Origin: Rhizobium sp. Pop5 | GTDB taxonomy: Bacteria > Pseudomonadota > Alphaproteobacteria > Rhizobiales > Rhizobiaceae | DNA length: 64,000 nucleotides | Direction of reading: 5' to 3' | Assembly (NCBI RefSeq): GCF_024721175.1 | Contig: NZ_CP099399.1 | Coordinates: 186,001 to 250,000, forward strand | Part shown: positions 38,867 through 45,677 of the stretch, one piece after another | How positions within the stretch are numbered: the first letter of the stretch is position 1 | Layout: every line of letters starts with the position of its first letter | The notes under the pieces: generated by a model | Database searches by the model: none | Seen by the model: only the letters and a program-made list of their open reading frames with translations | What the model was told of the DNA's origin: nothing | Made by a program: the position numbers and the translations under genes

Positions 38867-40350
38867 CGGCGACCTCCATTGCTGACGCGTCGGTTTTTCA
38901 TGTTCTCATGGCCCAAATTGACGACTGGATTCGAAAACCCGCGCCCGAGTTGTTCGGCCCTGCGCGTGGACGGCACATGCACCAGAGCACCAAGCGCGGC
39001 GTTCGCCACGTCGTCAGAGGCGCCGCGCATGTGATCGACGGAATCCTTGCCGTTGCGGGTTGTCCTGCGCTCGAGCTGTGAGATCTGGCCGACCAACCGT
39101 GGCAGATCGAGCAGCATGGCCGTCCCCGCCATCATCGAGGGCAGGGCATCGAGGTAGATTTCAGAGCGCGACCGTTCGGCAGGCACATATCGGATGCCGT
39201 GCAGCCGGAAGGCGTCAGAAACCCAGGTTCCGGCATACCTGTCGCCGGTCACGCTCGTGATCCGGTAAACGCCCAGCAGCTTGACGAACTCGCCAACAAC
39301 ATCGGCCGGCGCGAACGGGGGCTTCACTTCGCGCACGCAGTCCAAAACCTGCATGTCGCCCTCCCTGTGAGCCACAGACAGCGTCATGGAGTCGTGCACG
39401 CCGCCCGATGGGTCACAGAAAGCCACATACTTGAAGGTCTTGACGTAGGGGCGCTCTTTCACGCCAGGATCGACGCAGCGCTCTACCACCGCCCGATCAA
39501 TGAACGTCGACAAGTCGCCGCGGAACTGAGCATCCCACTCCGCCATCGCCGATTCCGGATCGTCACGGCGGGCATCCTCGATCACGGTGGCGTCGATCGT
39601 CGGATTGAAAACCTGTGTGCCGGCCTGCACCACCAGCACCGCGCCATCGTTGATCCCGAAGCTGCTCTGATGCTTGGTGAAGAGCAAGCCACGCTGCGCA
39701 TAGGGTGAACTGATCCCGATCAGCATCCCGTTCGTGGTGGCCAGGGCAGGCAAGACCGCTCGATAGGTCTCCACGTCAGGCAGTGACGTCGTCTCGTCCC
39801 GCCAGAAGCCTACCTCGTCGAAGATGGCAGCAAGCAGGGTGCGACCGCGCACGGTCCTGTAGTTGTTCGTATGGACCGAGATGGCGATGTTGCCCTGCAG
39901 CCGGATCTCGTCATTGGAGACGTTCTCCACCATGTTCCGGAGGATGGGGCTCTGGTCGAAGAATGCCCGGATGTAGTTGAACACGGACGCCGCCTGAATG
40001 CGGGAGGCAGCAAGCACAAGGATCGTGCCGACCTCACCCGGCGCCAGGCGGGAACTATGATCGGTGAAGGCCGCGATGTAGGAGGCCAGAGCAGCCGCTA
40101 CGCGCGACTTGCCGGAACGACGCCCGATGATGGCCCAAAGCTCTCTGACGCGCTGGTGAGGAACGTCACGCCCCCCGGCCACCCTTCCGAATGCCTCTAG
40201 CTCCTCTGCGCTCAGATCGAGCCCGAAGGCCGCACGAAGGATCGCAATCCATGTGTCCCAACTGGGGGAAGCACCAAGCGCAGCGCCGAGAAGCTTCTGG
40301 TCGCGCAGCGCCTTGTCGATGGTGATGGAAAGCAGCTTGGATGAGGTCAC
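38863..40350 (-). CDS. Terminase large subunit
   Basis: A 495-residue DNA-packaging motor. The ATPase has a Walker A-type IIGRRSGKSRVA (about 76-82) and Walker B LLAAIFDEVGF (Asp-Glu about 178-179), then SSPYAQRG. The nuclease half has acidic residues in FCDPSGGVHDS, TGDRYAG and DDVANAALGAL. It pumps DNA into preformed proheads, yet no portal or capsid gene is present in the element. It overlaps the small-subunit gene by 4 bases. Confidence 0.85.
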   Translation of the reverse strand: MTSSKLLSITIDKALRDQKLLGAALGASPSWDTWIAILRAAFGLDLSAEELEAFGRVAGGRDVPHQRVRELWAIIGRRSGKSRVAAALASYIAAFTDHSSRLAPGEVGTILVLAASRIQAASVFNYIRAFFDQSPILRNMVENVSNDEIRLQGNIAISVHTNNYRTVRGRTLLAAIFDEVGFWRDETTSLPDVETYRAVLPALATTNGMLIGISSPYAQRGLLFTKHQSSFGINDGAVLVVQAGTQVFNPTIDATVIEDARRDDPESAMAEWDAQFRGDLSTFIDRAVVERCVDPGVKERPYVKTFKYVAFCDPSGGVHDSMTLSVAHREGDMQVLDCVREVKPPFAPADVVGEFVKLLGVYRITSVTGDRYAGTWVSDAFRLHGIRYVPAERSRSEIYLDALPSMMAGTAMLLDLPRLVGQISQLERRTTRNGKDSVDHMRGASDDVANAALGALVHVPSTRRAEQLGRGFSNPVVNLGHENMKNRRVSNGGRR

Positions 40351-40739
40351 GCCGCTTCCCCGCTATACGTATCGGCAAGGTAGCTCTTGAGCGTTGGTGT
40401 GATGTCCTTGGCCTTGCGCTGCAAGCCGATGTCGCTCAGCAGCCGACGCAGCGCGTTGACGGTAGAGGTGAACTCGCCGATGGAGATATCCTCACCCTTC
40501 GCGAGCTTTGCCTCCTCTCCCTCGCACCACACCGCGAGGGTCGTGGCACGGCGCAGGAGCATCATCATGGCTTCAGAAGGGCTGTCGCCTAGGTCGGCTT
40601 TAAGCTGCGCCAAGATCTCACGGTAGCGCCGCATTGTGGCCGATCGCCCGTCGACGCCGTCGAGCAGCGCCTTACCGTTGCCAATGCGCGACTGAGCTTG
40701 CGGCTTTGCCTTGGCTACTGCTGGGCTTCCTTCGGCCAT
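40347..40739 (-). CDS. Terminase small subunit candidate
   Basis: A 130-residue, mostly helical protein immediately upstream of and overlapping the large terminase subunit, the standard position of the DNA-recognition subunit. The middle reads RSATMRRYREILAQLKADLG and the end LLSDIGLQRKAKDITPTLKS. ATG 40739 has GGAAGA upstream; ATG 40787 is an alternative with a poorer site. The family match is by position and helical pattern only. Confidence 0.6.
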   Translation of the reverse strand: MAEGSPAVAKAKPQAQSRIGNGKALLDGVDGRSATMRRYREILAQLKADLGDSPSEAMMMLLRRATTLAVWCEGEEAKLAKGEDISIGEFTSTVNALRRLLSDIGLQRKAKDITPTLKSYLADTYSGEAA

Positions 40740-40801
40740 GTCTGAGTGTCTTCCGTCGAACCATTCACTTCGCTCGGAAGCTATCATGCAGCACGCCTAT
40801 T

Positions 40802-40816
40802 CGCAACATTGTTGCG
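40802..40816. promoter_or_regulatory. Operator-like palindrome 1 in the late/right promoter region
   Basis: CGCAACATTGTTGCG is a 15-bp palindrome about a central T, in the 270-base gap between the leftward late operon and the rightward small genes. It is well placed to control the late operon. Confidence 0.45.
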
Positions 40817-40863
40817 ACACGCGTAAAATTATTCAACAATAACAGCATGATACAGAACGACAA

Positions 40864-40880
40864 GCGGATAAATTATCCGC
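40864..40880. promoter_or_regulatory. Operator-like palindrome 2 in the late/right promoter region
   Basis: GCGGATAAATTATCCGC is a perfect 17-bp palindrome about a central A. It lies 62 bp (centre to centre about 63) right of the first palindrome. It differs in sequence, so it may serve another regulator. Confidence 0.45.
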
Positions 40881-41061
40881 GCGTCACGGCGATTTGTGGA
40901 AGCAAATGAGTAAACCTCGATCAGCATAAACCCGGCGACGCAAAAATATCGGCGTAGGCTGGGGAAATTGGGTGAGGAGACCGCGAGTCTTTCTTGGTTG
41001 CTCTTGTCAGTCGAAATACAACCCAATACCGTCGACGCCTCAACGTGGAGGGATTCGGAAA

Positions 41062-41238
41062 ATGGCATTCAAAATTGGTGACATCGTCGTACTGAAATCT
41101 GGGGGGCCCAAGATGACTGTGGTCTCTGAGGAAGAACGTGGCCGTGTTTATTGCTCTTGGTTCGCCGGGGCTAAGGCAGAGAAATCTCAGTACCCTGTCG
41201 AAGCGCTTGAGGCCCCGAAGGAAGAGCCGAAGAAATGA
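41062..41238 (+). CDS. Small YodC/DUF2158-like protein
   Basis: A 58-residue protein, MAFKIGDIVVLKSGGPKMTV..., followed by YCSWFAGAKAEKSQYP. The pattern (IGDxVxLKSGGPxMTV...CxWF) is that of the DUF2158/YodC small SH3-like proteins, often carried by phages. GGAGGGATTCGGAAA precedes the ATG. The next gene begins 4 bases before its stop, so they are coupled. Confidence 0.8.
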   Translation: MAFKIGDIVVLKSGGPKMTVVSEEERGRVYCSWFAGAKAEKSQYPVEALEAPKEEPKK

Positions 41239-41504
41239 CGGCTACCGCGGCTGACGTTGCCGCATGGATGATGGAGCGTCTCAGCGCCGACGGGGCTCTC
41301 TATCAAGACGTGGCGGCATCAGAGATCGCCTCGAAGTTCGGAGAGGACTTCGTCACGATCAACGCAGCCGGCAATGTCGGCATCGCTAAGCCGGTGCTCA
41401 CTGCGTTTAACAAGCTTTCGGGCGATGATGTTGTCTGGAGCAGGGGCAATCGCTATTGGCGCAAGCGCGAGGACTACGACCTTCCTGGCCGGCAGCAGCC
41501 TTAG
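41235..41504 (+). CDS. DUF6953-like protein
   Basis: An 89-residue protein. The N-terminus reads TAADVAAWMMERLSADGALY with SKFGEDFVTINAAGNVGIAK and ends WRKREDYDLPGRQQ, matching what I recall of DUF6953: a small winged-helix-like fold with no known role. It overlaps the upstream gene in ATGA and is followed by a terminator-like hairpin at 41531-41553. Confidence 0.75.
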   Translation: MTATAADVAAWMMERLSADGALYQDVAASEIASKFGEDFVTINAAGNVGIAKPVLTAFNKLSGDDVVWSRGNRYWRKREDYDLPGRQQP

Positions 41505-41530
41505 CGCATTGCCTACCGCGAGAAAAAGAA

Positions 41531-41559
41531 GGCCTCGGTTTTGATCCGAGGCCGTTTTG
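41531..41559 (+). terminator. Rho-independent terminator
   Basis: GGCCTCGG (41531-41538) pairs with CCGAGGCC (41546-41553) over a 7-base loop, followed by GTTTTG. It lies 27 bases after the DUF6953-like stop and closes the two-gene rightward unit. Confidence 0.7.
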
Positions 41560-41575
41560 AATATTTGAGGAATGT

Positions 41576-41770
41576 ATGAGCATCCAAGATAGCCTGCTGG
41601 ATCCGCGATATTCGCTTTGGAAAGAAAAGAATGACCGCTGGACCATCATGGATAACTTCGAAGGCAAACCGGCGTGGGTCGATATGGCGAGAATGTTCTC
41701 TGTCGGCGAGGACGACGCGATTGCAGCGATCCGCCGCCTCAACCATCTTTATTCTACCCGAAACGATTGA
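41576..41770 (+). CDS. Small hypothetical protein
   Basis: A 64-residue soluble protein (PRYSLWKEKNDRWTIMDNFE, then MFSVGEDDAIAAIRRLNHLY). TGAGGAATGT precedes its ATG. Its stop directly abuts the stop of the convergent DUF6074-like gene. Function unknown. Confidence 0.55.
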   Translation: MSIQDSLLDPRYSLWKEKNDRWTIMDNFEGKPAWVDMARMFSVGEDDAIAAIRRLNHLYSTRND

Positions 41771-42076
41771 TCAGGCTGCTCCCCTCGGATTATTGCCGGT
41801 GCCACGACAGGAGAGCCTTGCCACTTCCTGATTGACGGCCGACCAGAAAGCGCCGATCTGCTCATCCTGGTCGTGCTCGGGAATGCCGACCTTGCTCAAC
41901 TGGATCTGCAGCCCCTCTGTGATGAGAGAGACGTAGTGATCCGCATGCCTGTCTGTGGTTTTGCTGGCGAGCTTTCGGGCGACATCCCGGATCTTGCCTA
42001 CGCGAGCAGTCATCGGGAAGGCTACGATCTTACAAGGTGGCTGCCAGGCGAAGAGGGGAAGGTTGATGTCACGCAT
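41771..42076 (-). CDS. DUF6074-like protein
   Basis: A 101-residue protein with LPLFAWQPPCKIVAFPMTAR and VGKIRDVARKLASKTTDRHA near the start, as in DUF6074 proteins common beside replication genes of rhizobial prophages. CATGGAGGCATCGA precedes the ATG. It is the last gene of the leftward early operon and is separated from the replication gene by an iteron (42105-42120). Confidence 0.75.
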   Translation of the reverse strand: MRDINLPLFAWQPPCKIVAFPMTARVGKIRDVARKLASKTTDRHADHYVSLITEGLQIQLSKVGIPEHDQDEQIGAFWSAVNQEVARLSCRGTGNNPRGAA

Positions 42077-42104
42077 TCGATGCCTCCATGGTAATACTAT
42101 ATGT

Positions 42105-42120
42105 GTCCCTCAGGTGGGAC
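42105..42120. repeat. Iteron copy 1
   Basis: GTCCCTCAGGTGGGAC, an inverted repeat (GTCCC/GGGAC). The same 16-mer recurs at 42201 and 42222. It lies in the non-coding gap after the replication-type gene. Confidence 0.75.
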
Positions 42121-42165
42121 TGTGAGAGGTTGAAAATCAGCCTGACGGTATCTGACATGGGACTG

Positions 42166-42624
42166 TCAGCCATATTTCACCTTCCTTTGGGGTCTCTTCT
42201 GTCCCTCAGGTGGGACTGTGCGTCCCTCAGGTGGGACCGTAGATTCTTCATCGGGTGCCCACTTCATGAATTCTTTGGTCGGCAATTCGCCGGTGACACC
42301 ACAAGGGTACTCGGTTAACCGCCACTCTGTGGCTACCCTGTTTTTGATGTTGAATCCGCTCAACTTGGTTCTGGCAATGAAGCCTTTGCCCTCTAGATTG
42401 TCGAGGCTGCGGTTCGCCGTGTTCTTGCTGACATGTATGCCGGCGGCCAGCTCTCGACAACCGAGGGCCAGCCGGCCGTTGTTCAAGCCGTCGAACTTCC
42501 ACTTGAAGAACAAGTAGGCAGCTCGATCGACGGGCGTAAGGGCATCCCATGCGGCGGAGCGCATGATGTAGCCGTCGATCATGACGAACTTCGCCTTACC
42601 CTTACGCTTGAACCTGCTGCTCAT
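42166..42624 (-). CDS. Replication-type winged-helix protein
   Basis: A 152-residue basic protein. The middle has an HTH: YLFFKWKFDGLNNGRLALGC followed by RELAAGIHVSKNTANRSLDN, and it resembles the N-terminal DNA-binding half of phage replication initiators and DnaD-like proteins. ATG 42624 overlaps the upstream stop (ATGA) and has AAAGG upstream. The C-terminal coding DNA contains two copies of a 16-bp iteron, encoding TVPPEG twice, like lambda O with its origin inside the gene. Confidence 0.7.
   Translation of the reverse strand: MSSRFKRKGKAKFVMIDGYIMRSAAWDALTPVDRAAYLFFKWKFDGLNNGRLALGCRELAAGIHVSKNTANRSLDNLEGKGFIARTKLSGFNIKNRVATEWRLTEYPCGVTGELPTKEFMKWAPDEESTVPPEGRTVPPEGQKRPQRKVKYG
42201..42216. 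repeat. Iteron copy 2
   Basis: Identical to copy 1; inside the 3' end of the replication-type gene. Start-to-start distance to copy 3 is 21 bp, two helical turns. Confidence 0.75.
42222..42237. repeat. Iteron copy 3
   Basis: Identical 16-mer GTCCCTCAGGTGGGAC, in-phase with copy 2. The three copies together are the best origin candidate of the element. Confidence 0.75.
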
Positions 42625-42815
42625 CCGTGCGCCTTTCGATAGATGCGGAACTTGTTGGAGAGTGCCGCCGCTTCGCATGCCTCCAATGCTGAGAGGCCGA
42701 AGCGCTCTCGAATGGCGGGAATGATCGGCTGCGGCGCCGGAGCCTGCTCAGCCAGCCACTGGGCCGCCTGGACGACGGCCTCGGAGTGCTGATGCTCGGG
42801 AGGGGTTAATGCCAT
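42621..42815 (-). CDS. Small phage-type protein with C-terminal HTH-like helix
   Basis: A 64-residue protein (RFGLSALEACEAAALSNKFR towards the C-terminus). The form 'RFGLSAxEACEAxxLAxKxR' recurs in small early genes of rhizobial prophages as I recall. It overlaps both neighbours (10 and 4 bases) and so is translationally coupled in the early operon. Confidence 0.7.
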   Translation of the reverse strand: MALTPPEHQHSEAVVQAAQWLAEQAPAPQPIIPAIRERFGLSALEACEAAALSNKFRIYRKAHG

Positions 42816-43102
42816 GTGTAGCCTCCTTCATCTGCTGTGTAGTTGGTATCGAGCTCATCCCCGTTCGGTTCAGTGTCGCCGCCGTCCTCGTAGTGCTCGT
42901 TTTCCAGTTCGGTGTCGCACGCTTCGGCCGAGATAGGCAGGTACCAGTCCGACTGTGATATGTTTTCAGTAGCCCCAAGCGAGGGCTCATTGTCATTGTC
43001 GGGCTCGAGATCGGGATCGCCGTCGAGGAGGTCGAGGAGATCTATAAGCTCCTCTATTTTCGCCTCCAGGCGTTCGCGAGACTGCAGAAGTTGCTTGCTC
43101 AT
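42806..43102 (-). CDS. Acidic phage-type protein
   Basis: A 98-residue, strongly acidic protein. A predicted N-terminal coiled coil (SRERLEAKIEELIDLLDLLD) precedes DGDPDLEPDNDNEPSLGATE and an Asp/Glu-rich tail. Similar GDPDLExDxxEPSLG proteins are common next to early phage genes in rhizobia. It is coupled to the upstream gene by ATGA. A DNA-mimic or regulatory role is speculative. Confidence 0.7.
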   Translation of the reverse strand: MSKQLLQSRERLEAKIEELIDLLDLLDGDPDLEPDNDNEPSLGATENISQSDWYLPISAEACDTELENEHYEDGGDTEPNGDELDTNYTADEGGYTWH

Positions 43103-43509
43103 GCCAACTCCTCCCGAGCCGCTTGGGATGCCGGCCGTTCGTCGCCCACGACGAGAACGAAGCGAACCTTATGGTCGATGACATGGCGCCACGACAGATC
43201 CGGATGCGCCTTTGCCATCGCCTCGGTGAGAGCCTTTGCGTGGAAGCTGGCAAGTTCGGCCGGGGTTGCCTGGTCGAAGAAGGCATTCCAGTCGAATGCC
43301 TTGGCCTCCACCACAACAGCAGTTGATGGGACGGCGGCCGCGGTCAGAACTCCGAGAAACCCGCGGCGTGAGAGGGCTGGCGTTGACACCACGCCGGTGC
43401 TATCGTGACATGTGTTCATTTTCTTTTCCTTTGTCGGAATGATTGAACCATGGTCCGGAGAGGTTGCCGCCTCTGCCGGGCCTTTTGCTTTCTGAAGGGC
43501 CGTGCTCAT
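43099..43509 (-). CDS. Element protein with twin-arginine-like signal
   Basis: A 137-residue protein. An SRRGFLGVLTAAAVPST twin-arginine-like export sequence appears at about residues 49-65, followed by a short soluble part. ATG 43509 has GGAGG and an ATGA overlap with the HTH gene; the internal ATG 43419 (AAGGA site) would put the twin Arg nearer the N-terminus and could be the real start. A Tat substrate in an early phage operon is unusual; function unknown. Confidence 0.6.
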   Translation of the reverse strand: MSTALQKAKGPAEAATSPDHGSIIPTKEKKMNTCHDSTGVVSTPALSRRGFLGVLTAAAVPSTAVVVEAKAFDWNAFFDQATPAELASFHAKALTEAMAKAHPDLSWRHVIDHKVRFVLVVGDERPASQAAREELA

Positions 43510-43694
43510 GCGGCCTCCGTGAAAAATGCGATGAGCTTGCTGCGGTCGGCGACCCATCGATCACCAACCTTTTTGGCAGGCAATTGGCCGGTCTCCAGCA
43601 TGTGAAATGTCTGGCGACGGCTCCGTCCAATGATCTGTGCAATCTCAGCGCCGCCCCAGACTAGATCCAGTTTCTTTTCAGATTTCTCTTCCAT
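43506..43694 (-). CDS. Small helix-turn-helix (excisionase/AlpA-like) protein
   Basis: A 62-residue MerR-like/HTH17 protein: WGGAEIAQIIGRSRRQTFHM followed by LETGQLPAKKVGDRWVADR. This is the size and pattern of excisionases and AlpA-type regulators. ATG 43694 follows AAGGAAG. It is the first gene of the leftward early operon, divergent from the Arc-like and integrase genes, and so is a candidate excisionase or early activator. Confidence 0.8.
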   Translation of the reverse strand: MEEKSEKKLDLVWGGAEIAQIIGRSRRQTFHMLETGQLPAKKVGDRWVADRSKLIAFFTEAA

Positions 43695-43713
43695 TCGGCT
43701 TCCTTTCGAAGAA

Positions 43714-43728
43714 CCACGGTTGCACCAC
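43714..43728. promoter_or_regulatory. Divergent-switch box, left copy
   Basis: CCACGGTTGCACCAC lies 20 bases upstream of the HTH start. An inverted near-copy lies at 43783-43797 on the Arc-like side, and the palindrome GGTGATCACC at 43740-43749 sits in between. This arrangement suggests a repressor switch. Confidence 0.5.
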
Positions 43729-43782
43729 ACGTTAACCACGGTGATCACCTAACGCCAGTGGGTACTTGATGTCAAGACCTCG

Positions 43783-43797
43783 GTGGTGCATACGTGG
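43783..43797. promoter_or_regulatory. Divergent-switch box, right copy
   Basis: GTGGTGCATACGTGG is the inverted counterpart of 43714-43728 with two mismatches. It lies 27 bases upstream of the Arc-like ATG. Confidence 0.5.
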
Positions 43798-43823
43798 TCC
43801 ACTAACAGAAAAAGGATAGCGTG

Positions 43824-44267
43824 ATGGGCCGAGCCGACCCGCAATTAAAGCTCCGACTAACCGAGGAGATGAAAGAGATCATATCGGCTGCAGCCAAGGC
43901 CAACGGGCGATCGGTGAACTCCGAAATTGTTGCGAGGCTTGAGGCCTCCGAGGCCGGTGACGGCGCGCAGGTCGCGGAACTGAAGAGGCAACTCCACTCG
44001 GAACATGAGGCGTACTTGCGCCTAGAGAGCGTTTTCGATTCCCAAATGAACCTAATCGAGGATTTCAGGCGAGTTATTAGGCGGGCAACAGAGGAGGGCA
44101 TTGGCCAGGCGAAGACCATTGAAGCACTGTGCAATATACTGATTTCCCTCGATGCCGCGCCGTCGGCCGAAGTTGTCGACATGGCGAAGCGTCTGCTCGA
44201 GGTAGCCATTGCGCAGAGAAACGACCTCACAGAGACCGTAGAACGCCAGAAGCAGAGAGCGACTTGA
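43824..44267 (+). CDS. Arc-family (ribbon-helix-helix) repressor-like protein
   Basis: A 147-residue protein. The N-terminal ribbon-helix-helix reads PQLKLRLTEEMKEIISAAAK then ANGRSVNSEIVARLE, the Arc/Mnt pattern. The C-terminal 90 residues are helical and may oligomerise. ATG 43824 (AAGGA seven bases before) is chosen over GTG 43821. It is divergent from the HTH gene and upstream of integrase, so it is probably the element's repressor. Confidence 0.85.
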   Translation: MGRADPQLKLRLTEEMKEIISAAAKANGRSVNSEIVARLEASEAGDGAQVAELKRQLHSEHEAYLRLESVFDSQMNLIEDFRRVIRRATEEGIGQAKTIEALCNILISLDAAPSAEVVDMAKRLLEVAIAQRNDLTETVERQKQRAT

Positions 44268-44280
44268 CAAGCGGATTTAT

Positions 44281-44298
44281 TGCGACATAGTGCGACAT
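44281..44298. repeat. Paired TGCGACAT boxes upstream of int
   Basis: TGCGACAT occurs at 44281-44288 and 44291-44298, ten bp apart (one turn). The same octamer lies at 45585-45592, 36 bases from attR, and at 34032-34039 on the attL side. These are candidate integrase arm sites or excisionase sites. Confidence 0.5.
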
Positions 44299-44341
44299 AT
44301 TCCCGGTGAGTTACACCGAATGACATGTGAGAGGCACGGCA

Positions 44342-45571
44342 ATGTCGATCCGCAAGCGCAAATGGACCACTGCATCCGGCGAGCAAAAAGAGGCCTGGGT
44401 TGCTGACTACGTCGACGGGCAAGGCACTCGCCGCCTCAAGACATTCGATCGCAAGAAGGATGCAGACGCCTTCCTTTCCACGGCAAAGGTAGAGGTTCGC
44501 GACGGGACTCACGTTGCCGAGGCGGCAAGCATCACGGTCAAGGCGGCCGGCGATTTGTGGCTGAAGAGCGCTGAAGCTGCCGGCCTCGAGCGCTCCACCC
44601 TAGACCAATACCGGCAGCACTTGACGCTCCATATCGTTCCCTTCATCGGCGCGACGAAGCTCTCTGCGCTGAACATTCCGACTGTGCGCGAATTTGAGGA
44701 CAAGCTTCGCCATGAGGATCGATCGCCGGCAATGGTGAAGAAGATCCTCGTTAGCCTTGGATCGCTTCTGGCTGACGCCCAGGAGCGCGGTAAGGTGGCT
44801 CGCAACGTCGTGCGCGACATGCGTGGCGTCCGCCGTAAAGGCAAGGAGCGCCAGCAGGAGAAGCGCCAGAAGGGGAAACTCAAGATCGGCGTGGATATCC
44901 CGACCCGGCAGGAAGTAAAGGCCATTGTAGGGGCCATGGAAGGCCGCTGGCGGCCGTTGCTGCTTACGGCGGTGTTCTGTGGCCTCAGAGCCTCCGAGCT
45001 GCGTGGGCTGCGCTGGAGCGACGTCGATTTCGAGAAGCGCCAGATCCGTGTGCATCAGCGCGCTGACCGGTTCAACGAGATCGGCCGGCCGAAGTCGGAA
45101 GCCGGCGAGCGCATGATTCCGGCGCCGCCGATGGTCATCAACACCCTGAAGGAATGGAAGCTCTCCTATCCCAGGCCGCTCACCGGCAGCCTCGATGATG
45201 AAGACAACCCGATCCGCGAGGAGGCGAGAGACACACACCTCGTATTCCCGAACGGACTGGGCAACGTCGAGTCCTTGGCCAACATCATCAACCGCGGGCT
45301 CATCCCCACGCAACTCCGGGCAGGGGTGACGGTTGGCACTGGCGACGAGGTTCAGGCCAAGTACACAGGCATGCATTGCCTTCGGCACTTCTACGCTTCG
45401 TGGTGCATCAACCGGACTGAGGAAGGCGGACTGGGCTTGCCGCCGAAGGTCGTGCAGGAGCGCCTCGGTCACTCCTCGATCGTGATGACGATGGACACCT
45501 ATGGGCACCTCTTCCCGCGTGGAGACGATGCCGACGAGCTTGCTGCAGCCGAGCGTTCGCTATTGGCATGA
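44342..45571 (+). CDS. int: Tyrosine-family site-specific integrase
   Basis: A 409-residue recombinase. The N-terminal arm-binding region (MSIRKRKWTTASGEQKEAWV) is followed by a SAM-like core-binding domain and a catalytic domain with Arg215 in GLRASELRGLRW, His345/Arg348 in HCLRHFYA, His in RLGHSS and nucleophile Tyr387 in DTYGHLF. All catalytic residues are present. ATG 44342 is preferred to 44327. TGCGACAT boxes precede it at 44281 and 44291. The gene lies next to attR and inserts the element in tRNA-Phe. Confidence 0.95.
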   Translation: MSIRKRKWTTASGEQKEAWVADYVDGQGTRRLKTFDRKKDADAFLSTAKVEVRDGTHVAEAASITVKAAGDLWLKSAEAAGLERSTLDQYRQHLTLHIVPFIGATKLSALNIPTVREFEDKLRHEDRSPAMVKKILVSLGSLLADAQERGKVARNVVRDMRGVRRKGKERQQEKRQKGKLKIGVDIPTRQEVKAIVGAMEGRWRPLLLTAVFCGLRASELRGLRWSDVDFEKRQIRVHQRADRFNEIGRPKSEAGERMIPAPPMVINTLKEWKLSYPRPLTGSLDDEDNPIREEARDTHLVFPNGLGNVESLANIINRGLIPTQLRAGVTVGTGDEVQAKYTGMHCLRHFYASWCINRTEEGGLGLPPKVVQERLGHSSIVMTMDTYGHLFPRGDDADELAAAERSLLA

Positions 45572-45584
45572 CTTGCAACATGGA

Positions 45585-45592
45585 TGCGACAT
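45585..45592. repeat. TGCGACAT box near attR
   Basis: Another copy of the octamer, between the integrase stop and attR. TTGCAACATG at 45573-45582 is a weaker relative. Suggested arm-type site. Confidence 0.45.
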
Positions 45593-45627
45593 GAGCGGAA
45601 AAACGCTATAGAAAACAACGGACGACT

Positions 45628-45677
45628 GCGGATTGAAAATCCGCGTGTCACTGGTTCGATTCCGGTCCTGGGCACCA
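45628..45677. other. attR core (50-bp duplicate of tRNA-Phe 3' half)
   Basis: Perfect 50-base copy of 33840-33889. It does not form a full tRNA, so it is the right junction left by integration. Confidence 0.93.

Larger units (their letters stand above)
33840..45677. mobile_element. 11.8-kb integrated element at tRNA-Phe (prophage remnant or phage satellite)
   Basis: The element is bounded by a perfect 50-bp direct repeat of the tRNA-Phe 3' end. At the right end is a tyrosine integrase, with a divergent Arc/HTH switch next to it. An early leftward operon includes a replication-type gene with iterons, and a late leftward operon encodes terminase small and large subunits, a tail-fibre-type protein and virion-like proteins. 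No portal, protease, major capsid, lysis or full tail genes are recognised, which is far fewer than a functional tailed phage needs. Start/stop overlaps at almost every junction are intact, arguing against random decay. Confidence 0.85.

Noticed and set aside
42105..42237. CRISPR-like repeats
   Set aside because: Only three copies, unequal spacing and partly inside a coding gene; they are iterons, not a CRISPR array. No other array was seen in the window.
45628..45677. Second tRNA-Phe gene
   Set aside because: Only the 3' 50 bases are present; no D arm or 5' acceptor strand, so it is an attachment-site copy.
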